From Cohnella cholangitidis (GTDB lineage: Bacteria; Bacillota; Bacilli; Paenibacillales; Paenibacillaceae), in assembly GCF_014107495.1 (NCBI RefSeq), contig NZ_CP041969.1, positions 186,001-250,000 of the forward strand: a stretch of 64,000 nucleotides of DNA. Direction: 5' to 3'. Positions within the stretch are counted from its first letter, which is position 1. The number at the start of each line of letters is the position of its first letter. Below, piece after piece: positions 53,822 to 63,099 of the stretch. The translations under genes and the position numbers were made by a program. Below the pieces are notes generated by a model. It saw only the letters and a program-made list of their open reading frames with translations. It made no database searches and had not been told where the DNA came from.

Positions 53822-56800
53822 TTAGTTGGACCAGAGCACCAGCGATCGAAGATCCTTCTCCGCTCCGATCTTCAATAGCTGCCTACCGATTGCCGTCTCG
53901 GCAATGGGCTCGCCGTTCCAGCTGTCGACTTTGATTTTGACGAGTTTACGTTGACGGATGATGTCTTGGAACGCGGATTTGAGTATTTCCGCCTGACTGA
54001 CGACCGATTCGTCCTCCGACTCCGAAGGCGTATTCGCGGATATATCCTGTTGCGAGAGACTGAATACTCTTTTCCCGTTATTCTCGATCCACAACCGCCA
54101 ATGGGCGCCATGGAGGACAAGGAAATTGCCAGGTTTCCTCGCATAGGAAACGCCTCCGACTCCTTCCGGCCAATCGATCAGCAATCCGAACGGATTAGCC
54201 GGATCCGCTGACGACAGTACCGTCGAGCGCGAATTCGCCAGTACCGGTAGAGGCTGTCTGATCGATTCGCTCAGCTCGCGCGTCGTAAACTGCACGGAAG
54301 ACATTCCCCGTACGTACGCCCCTCTAGTGAGGACCCCCCACTCTTCCAACCTCTTTAACACCGGATACAAAGCGTCCCATGAATAAGGCGCCGACTTCGC
54401 GACTAAATCTTTATTAATTAAGCCGTATACCTGCAACAAATGATGTACCCAGTTTAACGCTGGAGATTCCTTCTCCGACGCCATCGGAACATTGGATGCC
54501 GGAATAGGAACCCCCGTCGAAGTTGGTGCGTCTATCGCGTCTCGAAGCGAACTCGTGGCGTACCAGCGACCTAATCCAGAGCCGGTTTTGGCCCAGTTGG
54601 CTTGTTTTTTGTTCGTTTGAAGGCGCAGCGGCGAAAATTGATCATTCGAGGCGCGGCCTTCCCACGCCAGATCAAGCAAGTCCGACAGTAATTCCGAAGG
54701 CGGCTTGTCAATCTCCCGGCTTAGCCGCGTCAGGAAGCTGGCGCCTCCTTCTTCCAATAGCTTCAGAAGATGAGGATGCTTCGACGTTCGTTCGCTCGGG
54801 TTATCCAAGAACGGAGCGAATAAGGCTTTGGAGCCGGTTAGGAAGAAAGCGATCTTCCCTTCCTGGTCTCCCTCCTCTTTGCGTCCCAGCCATAACACTT
54901 CTCCTGAAGCGCACAGCATATCCAGATGCTCCTTACGATAGGGAGACAATCTAGACGGAAAAATGATCGTTTCCCAATGAGACAGCGGAAGAAACAAGCC
55001 CTGAAGCCTATCGATTACGGCCAATAGGCCTTCGCTTCCTTGCTGTTGCGTCCCGTGCAGCGCATGCTGCATGAATGCGATCTGATTGCACCACCGAGCC
55101 GCTTCGACGGGCTCCGACCGTTCCCGCGCATGACGAATCGATAGTCTGACCATCCGCGAAGCCACTTTGGAGCTTGACCAGATCCGTTCCTTCTCGTCGG
55201 CTGCATGGGGCGCCCTTTCGATCATTCCGTTGCTTAACAATTGTTCGACGGCGTTCCTGGCTTGATGAAGGGTTAAAGAAGGATATCGCTCGCATAACTC
55301 GGTTTCCGTGAACGAGATCACGCGATCGGCATATCTGCCTAGCACGAAGTTAACGGAATTCTGCGTCTCGGGAAACACGGCATAGGCGTCGCGTTCATCC
55401 GATGATATCCAACGAAACTCGCCGTCGCCCGTTAAATCGACAGAAACGATCTTTCCCGCTTCGTGCAGAGTTTGCAACCAGATTAACGACCGTTCGCCCG
55501 CAAGCTTAGAGATCTCTTTTGCCGTCATATCCCCGCGTTTCTTCAGAAGTACCGCCAGTTCATGCTCGTTCGCCGGAGGTTCGGCTTCGTTCAATTTATG
55601 CCCTACATCTTCTAACACTTCGCGGCTAATCGCATTGCCTAAATCCGCCGAGTCGAACAGCTGGCCCGCCAGCTCCTTGCTCACGTTCAGCAATTGAAGC
55701 CGGGTCGACTCGTCCAGCCCGTCCCCTTCGTATACCTGCATGTTCACGTACTCCGCGATAAACTGCGCCGCGAACGGCGACGGGAACTGCGTTTCCTGTA
55801 CGACAACGGCCATTCGTCCCGAGACGAGCCGCTCAAGAAACCCCTTCAAATGATCATAAGCCAGATAGTCATGAAGGCATTCCGACATCGCTTCCCGCAA
55901 GTAAGGAAAATGCTCCGCATAAGGCAGCGCGCCGCGCAGCAGCTCCTCGCTTCGTAGCCGTTTCTGCCAGAGCGGAGTGCGGGTAAAGCTCCTAGACAGG
56001 AGCAACGAGTTTTCCGCGATTCTTCGAAACGCGATTCCGAGCAAAGGTGATCCCGTTATCGCTTCCACAAGCAATCGTTCAAGATTCGCGGGGGTAACTT
56101 GGTTCAAAATCTGAAGCCAGGAAGAATCCCACTCCGGGAGCACGAATTCAATGCCGTTATCCTTGGCGTTGCCATACAGACGATAAGGCAGCAGTTGCTC
56201 GAATTGTCTCTCGACAGCGAGCAGCCACGCCCGATTAACCGTTCGTCCGCATTGGTTATGGATAATAACGTGCGTCTGATTCATAACATCCCGATAATGC
56301 TCGATGACGATCTGCTTGTCCGTCGGCAAGGCGCATGCACGATGCTGCGACCTCACGAGAGAGATCAGCTCGTCCGCCGACGTACGGTCCATTCCGTAAT
56401 TTACGTCCAGCCAATCATATGCCCTATCGTTTATTTCCGCTTCGTTAGCCGATGCAACGGCGTTGTCGTTCTCAAGGTCAAGGAGTCGCGACAACTCTCG
56501 CAAGAACGCTCCGACCTTCGAACCCAGTTCGTATGAACGGCTGCCCGCCTCATTGCGCCAGAACGGGATTTCGCTGAACCGGTTACCCGCTTCGGATACG
56601 TAAACCCTATCGTTGCGAATTTCCCGGATCATCCACGAGCTAGCCCCCAATTGAAAGACGTCCCCGACACGGCTCTCCTGAACGAATTCTTCGTCCAGTT
56701 CTCCTAGATGCGCCCGACTGTCCGAATGATGAACCGGATAGTTGCCGCTTTGCGGGATCGTACCGACTCCCGTGATGGCTGCCATCGCCGTATTGCTTCT

Positions 56801-58285
56801 CTTGGTCAGGACGTTATTCGCGCGGTTCCACTCCAGCAACGGCTTAGCGAACGGATAGTAACCGGAAAGGACTTGCAACATGCTCTCCAGCCGATCTCTC
56901 CGATATAGATGGTAGCTGTCCGAATGAACGATCAATCGATGCATCTCGCCGATCTCCCAATCATCCATAGCGACCATGGATACGATATGTTGGGATAGAA
57001 CGTCCATCGGACCTTCGGGGATTCGGATATCTTCGATCTCGCGCCGGGAGATTTGCCTGCACAACACCGCCAGCTCCGGCAGATTCGCTTTCTGCCTGGC
57101 AAGCAGCAACCCGCGGCTTGCTTCCCCGACGGCATGGCCTGCACGCCCGATCCGCTGAATGCCGCGCGCCGCTTCCAACGGAGAATCCAACTGAATGACG
57201 AGATCGATATAACCGACGTCAATGCCGAGCTCAAGCGACGAGGTCGCCACGATACAACGCAAGCTGCCTTCCTTAAGCAAGCGCTCGACCTCCAAGCGCC
57301 GTTCGCGAGAGATGCTGCCATGGTGCGACCGCGCCATCTCGTAGCCGACATGATCGTTAAGGCGCAGACATAACCGTTCGCATAGCCGTCTGCTATTCAC
57401 GAACAACAGTACGGAACGGCAGCCTTCCATCGCTTGCACGATACGATCCAGCAACGGCAACCATACAGCTTCCCTAGTCGCCGCGGGTTTGCTCTGATCC
57501 GGCATCGAAATACGCACGGTCATGTTCTTGCTCATTGCGCTCTCGATGATCGTAACGGGACGAGGGGTCATCTCCGTTCGTTCCCGATCAGCATCTTCCG
57601 CTTCCGCGCGATTACTAGCGTACTCCCAACCCGCAAGGAACCGAGCTACCCTATCCAGCGGTTTCTGAGTCGCCGATACTCCGATACGTTGAGGCGTGTT
57701 CCCGCAGTGATGGGACAATCTCTCCAGAGTAAGAGACAAATGGGAGCCTCTTTTGTCCGATGCTAAGTCATGAATTTCGTCTATGATGACTTGCTCCACG
57801 GATTCTAGCATCGCGCGCCCTTTGCGGGAAGTGAGCAGTAAAAAAAGCGATTCGGGCGTCGTAATCAGCAAGTCGGGAGGATTGCGCAGCATAGAGGCGC
57901 GCTTGCTTTGGCTCGTATCCCCCGTTCGGATGCCGCAGCGGATGCCGGGCCACTCCAACCCGAGTTCGGCGGCCGTTGCGTCTAACTGCTCGACAAACCG
58001 CAGCGCATGGTGGTGGATATCGTTGTTCAGCGCTTTAAGCGGAGTCACGTAGACGATCCTCACTCCTGCCGAGCCGGAACGGGATCGCGTACGGACAAGC
58101 TTATCGAGGCATGGCAACAATGCGGCTAACGTTTTGCCGGATCCCGTCGGAGCGGCAATGAGCGTATGGTGTCCCGCTCCTATCGACTCCCATGCTTCGG
58201 CTTGAACGTTGGTCGGATCCCCGAACGATTGGGTGAACCATCCCGTTATTACAGGATGAAACGGCAATTTCGCCTTTGAATCCAT
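53822..58285 (-). CDS. Lhr-family DEAD/DEAH superfamily 2 helicase
   Basis: At 1,487 residues this is the largest gene of the window. The N-terminal half is the Lhr helicase core: Q-motif region, Walker A APTGSGKT, DEIH box (VIIDEIHDLASDKRG), SAT-like GVSATQKP, and motif VI GIQRIGRAGH, followed by a winged helix and the Lhr beta-barrel. The long C-terminal half (about residues 880-1487) fits the Lhr C-terminal domain. Lhr proteins are ATP-dependent 3'-5' DNA/RNA helicases in DNA repair. No nuclease partner gene is adjacent. Confidence 0.94.
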   Translation of the reverse strand: MDSKAKLPFHPVITGWFTQSFGDPTNVQAEAWESIGAGHHTLIAAPTGSGKTLAALLPCLDKLVRTRSRSGSAGVRIVYVTPLKALNNDIHHHALRFVEQLDATAAELGLEWPGIRCGIRTGDTSQSKRASMLRNPPDLLITTPESLFLLLTSRKGRAMLESVEQVIIDEIHDLASDKRGSHLSLTLERLSHHCGNTPQRIGVSATQKPLDRVARFLAGWEYASNRAEAEDADRERTEMTPRPVTIIESAMSKNMTVRISMPDQSKPAATREAVWLPLLDRIVQAMEGCRSVLLFVNSRRLCERLCLRLNDHVGYEMARSHHGSISRERRLEVERLLKEGSLRCIVATSSLELGIDVGYIDLVIQLDSPLEAARGIQRIGRAGHAVGEASRGLLLARQKANLPELAVLCRQISRREIEDIRIPEGPMDVLSQHIVSMVAMDDWEIGEMHRLIVHSDSYHLYRRDRLESMLQVLSGYYPFAKPLLEWNRANNVLTKRSNTAMAAITGVGTIPQSGNYPVHHSDSRAHLGELDEEFVQESRVGDVFQLGASSWMIREIRNDRVYVSEAGNRFSEIPFWRNEAGSRSYELGSKVGAFLRELSRLLDLENDNAVASANEAEINDRAYDWLDVNYGMDRTSADELISLVRSQHRACALPTDKQIVIEHYRDVMNQTHVIIHNQCGRTVNRAWLLAVERQFEQLLPYRLYGNAKDNGIEFVLPEWDSSWLQILNQVTPANLERLLVEAITGSPLLGIAFRRIAENSLLLSRSFTRTPLWQKRLRSEELLRGALPYAEHFPYLREAMSECLHDYLAYDHLKGFLERLVSGRMAVVVQETQFPSPFAAQFIAEYVNMQVYEGDGLDESTRLQLLNVSKELAGQLFDSADLGNAISREVLEDVGHKLNEAEPPANEHELAVLLKKRGDMTAKEISKLAGERSLIWLQTLHEAGKIVSVDLTGDGEFRWISSDERDAYAVFPETQNSVNFVLGRYADRVISFTETELCERYPSLTLHQARNAVEQLLSNGMIERAPHAADEKERIWSSSKVASRMVRLSIRHARERSEPVEAARWCNQIAFMQHALHGTQQQGSEGLLAVIDRLQGLFLPLSHWETIIFPSRLSPYRKEHLDMLCASGEVLWLGRKEEGDQEGKIAFFLTGSKALFAPFLDNPSERTSKHPHLLKLLEEGGASFLTRLSREIDKPPSELLSDLLDLAWEGRASNDQFSPLRLQTNKKQANWAKTGSGLGRWYATSSLRDAIDAPTSTGVPIPASNVPMASEKESPALNWVHHLLQVYGLINKDLVAKSAPYSWDALYPVLKRLEEWGVLTRGAYVRGMSSVQFTTRELSESIRQPLPVLANSRSTVLSSADPANPFGLLIDWPEGVGGVSYARKPGNFLVLHGAHWRLWIENNGKRVFSLSQQDISANTPSESEDESVVSQAEILKSAFQDIIRQRKLVKIKVDSWNGEPIAETAIGRQLLKIGAEKDLRSLVLWSN

Positions 58286-58364
58286 CGGTACTATCGACTC
58301 CTCTTACACGGAATCTATCCGTTAAATCCTCACGGTTACTCACTGTGCTATTCTAATCGATTAT

Positions 58365-60104
58365 TTATAGATTTTGCACATTATATAGCCTTGCATAAAC
58401 CCCATCCAGCTTCATCAAAGAATCGTGAGTCCCTCTCTCCACGATCTCGCCGCGTTCGATCACGATGATTTGATCGGCATGCGTAATGGTGGAGAGCCGG
58501 TGCGCCACGACAAGCGTCGTCCGATTATCCGACAGGGCTTGCAGCGATTCTTGGATCAAATGCTCGGACTCCAGATCCAGCGCCGAAGTCGCTTCATCCA
58601 GTACCAGAATCGCGGGATCTTTGAGGAACACCCGCGCGATCGCTATGCGTTGCTTCTGGCCGCCGGACAGCTTCACCCCGCGCTCTCCGATTTCCGTATC
58701 GTAGCCGTTCGGCAACCCCATAATAAAGTCATGCGCGTTGGCTCTTCTAGCCGCGTCGATCATTTGGCGCTCCGACTGATCCGGGTTGCCGAGCATAATA
58801 TTCTCGCGAACGCTGCCGCTGAACAGGATATTGTCCTGCAACACCATACCGATCTGCGAACGCAAGCTCTGCTGCGTCACCCGCGAGATATCCTGGCCGT
58901 CAATACGAATGCTGCCTTGCTGAATATCGTAGAAGCGCGGGAGCAAACTGATCAACGACGATTTTCCTCCTCCGCTCATCCCTACGAAAGCAACCGTCTG
59001 CCCCGGCTCGATGGCGAGCTCGATGTCACGCAGCACGTCATCTGTTTCCTCGCGGTAGCGAAACGAGACGCGATCGAATTCAATCCTACCCGATACCTTC
59101 TTAAGCGGCATGGCAGCCGGATCGTCCTTAATTCCTTGAGGCTCGTTAAGCAGCTCCATTACTCGCTCTAACGAGGCGGAAGCCTGGGTTAGTTCCGTAG
59201 ACGCGTTAACAAGCCTGCGCAACGGCGTATACAGCCGGTCGAGATAACTATAGAAAGCTATGAACTCCCCGATCGTCAGCGCATTCGTAATGACCATATA
59301 GCCTCCCCCGAGCAATATAATCAGGGGAGCTATTTCCGTTAACGTATTGATGATGGCGTTGGTTAGAGCGTTCCAGCGAGTCAAAGCGAGCGCGCGTTCG
59401 AGAAACTTGCCGTTTTTGACCCCGAATTGCTTTTGCTCGTATTGCTCCAGAGTGAAACTCTTAACGACCGGTATGCCGACTACGTGTTCGTTCAGGTAGC
59501 CTTGCATATCCGCAAGCGCGGCCGAACGCGACCTCGCGTAAGAGCGAAGCCGCTTATACAGCTTCACGACGGCTACCCCGTAGAAAGGCAGAATAAGAAT
59601 GCCGAACAACGTCAAAGTCGCATTCATATAAAGCATAATTCCTAATGCGATAGTCAACGTAAACAAATCCAACCAGACGTTCATCATGCCGGTTTCTACG
59701 ATCGCTTTCGTCTGCTCCGCATCGTTGATCATCCGAGAAATGATCTCGCCGGATTTACGCTCTTGATAGAATCGCAGAGAGAGCCGCTGCAAGTGGGCGT
59801 ACAGCTTATTTCGAAGATCGAACAAAATGCGGCTGGTCGTCAATTGCGCGAAATATTGGCGATAATATTCCACGGGATACCGAACGACTACGAATAGGAC
59901 GAACGATACGCCGATCAATTCTAGCAAACGGGAAATTTTATCGTCCTTCGATATTTCGGCTAGCAAAATATCATCGACCGCATATTGTAGAAACAGCGGT
60001 ACGGCTAGCGGAATGGCGAACTTCAGCATACCGATCAGAAGCGTGACGGCTACTAACCAACGGTAAGGTTTCACGAATCTGAGGTACATACGAAACTCTT
60101 TCAT
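58365..60104 (-). CDS. ABC exporter (fused permease-ATPase, MsbA/LmrA type)
   Basis: The 579-residue half-transporter has six membrane segments (about residues 15-300), Walker A GMSGGGKSS, signature LSGGQKQR, Walker B ILVLDEATSALD and H-loop VAHRLSTI. The Walker A has Gly-Gly-Gly where Gly-Ala-Gly is common, which is tolerated. It probably exports lipids or drugs as a homodimer. It is not closely similar to the exporter at 28.2 kb. Confidence 0.92.
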   Translation of the reverse strand: MKEFRMYLRFVKPYRWLVAVTLLIGMLKFAIPLAVPLFLQYAVDDILLAEISKDDKISRLLELIGVSFVLFVVVRYPVEYYRQYFAQLTTSRILFDLRNKLYAHLQRLSLRFYQERKSGEIISRMINDAEQTKAIVETGMMNVWLDLFTLTIALGIMLYMNATLTLFGILILPFYGVAVVKLYKRLRSYARSRSAALADMQGYLNEHVVGIPVVKSFTLEQYEQKQFGVKNGKFLERALALTRWNALTNAIINTLTEIAPLIILLGGGYMVITNALTIGEFIAFYSYLDRLYTPLRRLVNASTELTQASASLERVMELLNEPQGIKDDPAAMPLKKVSGRIEFDRVSFRYREETDDVLRDIELAIEPGQTVAFVGMSGGGKSSLISLLPRFYDIQQGSIRIDGQDISRVTQQSLRSQIGMVLQDNILFSGSVRENIMLGNPDQSERQMIDAARRANAHDFIMGLPNGYDTEIGERGVKLSGGQKQRIAIARVFLKDPAILVLDEATSALDLESEHLIQESLQALSDNRTTLVVAHRLSTITHADQIIVIERGEIVERGTHDSLMKLDGVYARLYNVQNL

Positions 60105-60123
60105 CGGTTGTCTCCTTCATCTT

Positions 60124-60158
60124 GAAAACAGCTCAACTCTCGCGAGTTAAGCTGTTTA
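60124..60158 (-). terminator. Terminator after the GNAT gene
   Basis: AAACAGCT...AGCTGTTT with an inner AACTC/GAGTT stem (60126-60157), followed by a short TTTTC tail on the minus strand. Confidence 0.65.
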
Positions 60159-60185
60159 TCATGTGTGTTCGCTATAAGATGGAAA

Positions 60186-60701
60186 TTAGAGGCGCTTCTC
60201 GTATTTGCTGTACTCCCCATAGGCATTGGAGGCTTTCCCTAAGAAGTCATATCCTAAACCGCTATAGAAGCCGTTCAGCACTTCGTTGTTAGCCAAGCAA
60301 TCGAGCCTGACGACTCGTTTGCCCAATGCCGGGGCTTCCGTTTCCACCCAGTTCATAATATGTCTGCCAACGCCTTGACCCGCGAATTTGCGATTAATCG
60401 CAAGCCGGTGAACGTAGACGGCGGTATTGTCGGATGCCTTCGCTCCCCAAACGTCGAGATCCCATGCGTTCGGTTGCGGCAAAAGAATCACCATTCCCAC
60501 GATCTTGGGTTCCTGCCGGAACAGATACACCTCTCCCTTGCTAACGGACTCGGGAGTGTTATGAGTATCTTCTCCCCTCAACAAGGCGTTCCATTGGTTG
60601 GAGCCTTTGCTTAGCAACCATTCCGCGGTATTGACGAGCAGGCGCATAATGTCTTGCGTATCTTCAGGTTCGGCGCGTCTAACGCTGGTTATCAATGTCA
60701 T
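60186..60701 (-). CDS. GNAT-family N-acetyltransferase
   Basis: The 171-residue protein has GNAT motifs: VRRAEPEDTQDIMRLL at the start, the acetyl-CoA loop YVHRLAINRKFAGQGVGRHIM (R-x-x-G-x-G form), and VRLDCLANNEVLNGFYSGLGYDFLG. The substrate is unknown. GGAGG precedes the ATG. Confidence 0.9.
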   Translation of the reverse strand: MTLITSVRRAEPEDTQDIMRLLVNTAEWLLSKGSNQWNALLRGEDTHNTPESVSKGEVYLFRQEPKIVGMVILLPQPNAWDLDVWGAKASDNTAVYVHRLAINRKFAGQGVGRHIMNWVETEAPALGKRVVRLDCLANNEVLNGFYSGLGYDFLGKASNAYGEYSKYEKRL

Positions 60702-60793
60702 AAGAGACCTCCTGATTAATTGAAAATGGTGAAATACGGAAAATGCGTTTGTGTTATCATACCCGCGTTGCGGCGGGATAAACCCTTATCGGT

Positions 60794-61547
60794 CTATTCA
60801 ACGTCGAAATCGAAGTACTTCTTCGGAAATGGTTCCGCCTTAAGCGTGTAGTGCCACCATTCTTTATCGTATGGCTTGAAGCCGTGCTTGACCATCGCGT
60901 TCTTAAGAACGTTGCGATTAGCGGTTTGTTTCTCCGTGATCAGCTTCGTTCCGTGACCGGAGATGTCTCCGAAAAAATCGTACGGACTGCCCATGTCGAC
61001 CGGTTTGCCCGTTTTCTCGTAGACGAGCGTTAGATCCACCGTGCTTCCGCGAGAATGTCCGGATTTCGAGGCTACATACCCCAGCTTAAACACTTTCGTT
61101 TTGTCCACCGCCGGGTAAAACTCCTTTTTCATCTTCGTATCCTTAGCGTCCTTGGCCCAGCGAATGAAATGGTTGACCGCCTTTTGAGGTCTGTAGGCAT
61201 CGTATACAAGCAATACGTATCCTTTACGTCTCAGCTCGTCGTTGACTTCTTTCAAGGCTATAGCGGCTTTGCTGGATATAATGGGAACCGGCGCCTTATA
61301 CCCGTCTATTCTCTCGCCTACGAAGTTATAGTCGCTGTAATAACGAATCTCGAACTTGGCATCCGGAACCTCTTCGTCCAAGTACACAAAACCTTTCGGC
61401 AGCTTTCTCTGCTTGACGACGGGATCGGGCTCCCCCGTCCCCGTTGCCCCGCTGCTCCTAACGTGAAGATCAGCAGCGAGCCAACGATCAAGAATGGCAG
61501 CCATCTTGCCCTCTTCTTCCATAATACCGTCGATCGGATAAGCCCAT
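60794..61547 (-). CDS. VanX-type D-Ala-D-Ala dipeptidase, N-terminal region with two base losses
   Basis: The catalytic part is intact: the zinc/specificity motif [14 protein letters not shown] and the terminal EWWHYTL (catalytic Glu and zinc His), as in VanX/DdpX. The open frame (to 61522) lacks a signal peptide, whereas the shifted frame encodes a textbook one ([19 protein letters not shown]). Adding one base near 61520-61527 and one G in the G5 tract at 61432-61436 gives a continuous protein from the ATG at 61547. That ATG has GGAGAGGAG upstream. A secreted or anchored peptidase that trims D-amino-acid dipeptides is likely; there is no vanHA beside it, so this is not a resistance cluster. 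Confidence 0.82.
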
Positions 61548-61619
61548 CACTCCTCTCCGAATCGGAATGAATAAGTTATAATAGATTTATTCTATCATTA
61601 TAGCGGGGGAGGAAAGGCC

Positions 61620-61811
61620 ATGTCGGAAAAAATTCGCGTGGATTGCATGAAATGCCGTCATTATTTTGTCACATGGGACCCGAATTTCCCCAGAGGATGC
61701 AAATCGTTCGGCTTTAAGTCGTATACGATGCCCAGCCAAACCGTCCTTGCCTCTTCCGGTAAAGCGTGCCTGAACTTCGAACCCAAAGAAACGAAAACGA
61801 CTTCGACTTAA
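61620..61811 (+). CDS. Small four-cysteine protein (63 aa)
   Basis: The 63-residue protein has cysteines at 9, 12, 27 and 49 in VDCMKCRHYFVTWD, PRGCKSFGFKS and SGKACLNFEPK. The pattern, a CxxC with two distant cysteines, suggests a small zinc- or iron-binding fold and looks strongly constrained. GGGGAGG lies ten bases upstream of the ATG. Function unknown. Confidence 0.75.
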   Translation: MSEKIRVDCMKCRHYFVTWDPNFPRGCKSFGFKSYTMPSQTVLASSGKACLNFEPKETKTTST

Positions 61812-61854
61812 TCGACGGAACGCGGAATAGCTGCTCCATCATCACCCGAAAAGA

Positions 61855-62133
61855 CTAATTGTATTTTCTGCCGACCTCCGCGCTATTGTTCAATAAGTAT
61901 TCGAAGTCGTTTTCCCTCGCCTTCCGCTCGGCTTCGCGCGCTTGTTCCGCTTCCTTGCGTTTCGCCTCCCGCAGCTTGGCTTCCTCCAGCTTCATTTCCT
62001 CCGCTTGCTGCTTAAGCTTGGCCACGGTGCCTGCCCCGAGCAAATCCTTCAGCGTAACCGGCTTATCCCCGTTCTCCGGTGCATATGGTGCGGTTTGCTG
62101 CCTATGTTGCTGTTTCTTCTTGTTGTTCGCCAT
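61855..62133 (-). CDS. yqkE: YqkE-family protein (DUF3886)
   Basis: The 92-residue protein has VTLKDLLGAGTVAKLKQQAEEMK, a charged helix rich in Glu, Lys, Arg and Ala (about residues 45-75), and the C-terminal NDFEYLLNNSAEVGRKY, matching Bacillus YqkE. Function unknown. It starts six bases after the deacetylase gene, so the two are an operon. Confidence 0.82.
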   Translation of the reverse strand: MANNKKKQQHRQQTAPYAPENGDKPVTLKDLLGAGTVAKLKQQAEEMKLEEAKLREAKRKEAEQAREAERKARENDFEYLLNNSAEVGRKYN

Positions 62134-62139
62134 TCCGGC

Positions 62140-62802
62140 TCAACCTCCTATATCGAATTGTATCTTTACGAATTCCTCAAAGCGCCGATCGTTCGGCACT
62201 TCGTCCTCAAGCGCGCCGAAATAACGTCTAATCGCGTGCTTCTGCGAGTCGTGGGCTCGCAAAGCTGCAGCTTTCACCGGCCAATGCTTCGCTGCATCAA
62301 TCGTCAAATCCGGCTTCCTTCCTTCGGAGACCCATCCCGGTGACATGGAATAATATAAAGCGCGAACCGATTCGCACTTGCCGGATTGGAATGCCAAAGT
62401 CGCAGCCAGAGAAATCGCGATATGATCGGGATGACCGTTGCCGCCGTCCGGCGGAAAAGTGAACAGCGATTCGACATCGTGCGCATTCGCGAAATTCACG
62501 ATCTGCAATGCTAAACGGTGCGCTTCGACTTCATTCAATTTACCGTCGGGGTGTCCGAGCTGTTCGACCGTATCCAAGCCGAGAATGGACGCGGCTTCCG
62601 CCATCTCCCCGTCCCGTATGCCAGCAAGCTCTTCCCGCGACGAATGGGCATAATCCCCGTTTTTATTGCCGGCATCGCCTCTAGTCGCGACTAACAGCAC
62701 AGGCTTAAGGCCTTCATCCGCCAGTTGCCTGATCAAACATCCGCTCATGAACGTCTCATCGTCGGGATGCGCATATATAAAAGCCGATCGGCCATTAAGC
62801 AT
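62140..62802 (-). CDS. PIG-L/LmbE-family deacetylase
   Basis: The 220-residue protein has the zinc motif AHPDDE near the N-terminus and GNGHPDHIAIS further on, the hallmarks of GlcNAc-type deacetylases (PIG-L, MshB, BshB). A role as a bacillithiol-pathway enzyme (BshB2) is possible for a Bacillota but not shown. It is transcribed with yqkE. Confidence 0.88.
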   Translation of the reverse strand: MLNGRSAFIYAHPDDETFMSGCLIRQLADEGLKPVLLVATRGDAGNKNGDYAHSSREELAGIRDGEMAEAASILGLDTVEQLGHPDGKLNEVEAHRLALQIVNFANAHDVESLFTFPPDGGNGHPDHIAISLAATLAFQSGKCESVRALYYSMSPGWVSEGRKPDLTIDAAKHWPVKAAALRAHDSQKHAIRRYFGALEDEVPNDRRFEEFVKIQFDIGG

Positions 62803-62822
62803 CGCTTCTTCCTCCTTATTCC

Positions 62823-63053
62823 CTAATCCTCGGCGTAAATCATTTTCTTCGTCATTCCTCCGTCGATCGTCAAGTTCGTTCCCGTAATAAAATCATTGCT
62901 CGGGTCCGTCAAATAAAGGCATGCCCTAACGATGTCCTCCGGCCGTCCTACCCGACCCGACGGATGCTGGTCATGATCCTCCGATCTTAACCGTTCATAA
63001 TCTCCGGTCTCGATCCATCCCACGACGACTTTATGATCGAATGGGCTCGCCAT
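62823..63053 (-). pseudogene. SDR oxidoreductase remnant with an internal deletion
   Basis: The 76-residue frame joins the start of a short-chain dehydrogenase (ASPFDHKVVV, just before where the TGxxxGIG cofactor loop should be) directly to its last quarter (GWIETGDYE...GRVGRPEDIVRACLYLTDP...TGTNLTIDGGMT). About 160-170 codons are missing, including the NAD-binding motif and the Ser-Tyr-Lys active site. The start retains AAGGAG upstream. The product cannot be an active oxidoreductase. Confidence 0.8.
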
Positions 63054-63099
63054 TGCGCATCTCTCCTTCTCGGAATCCCCGCTTCCATGCGATGGACGC

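Noticed and set aside
60794..61547. A vancomycin-resistance (vanHAX) cluster
   Set aside because: Only the VanX-like dipeptidase is present; neighbours are GNAT and yqkE-side genes. The VanW-family gene lies 39 kb away next to sspH.
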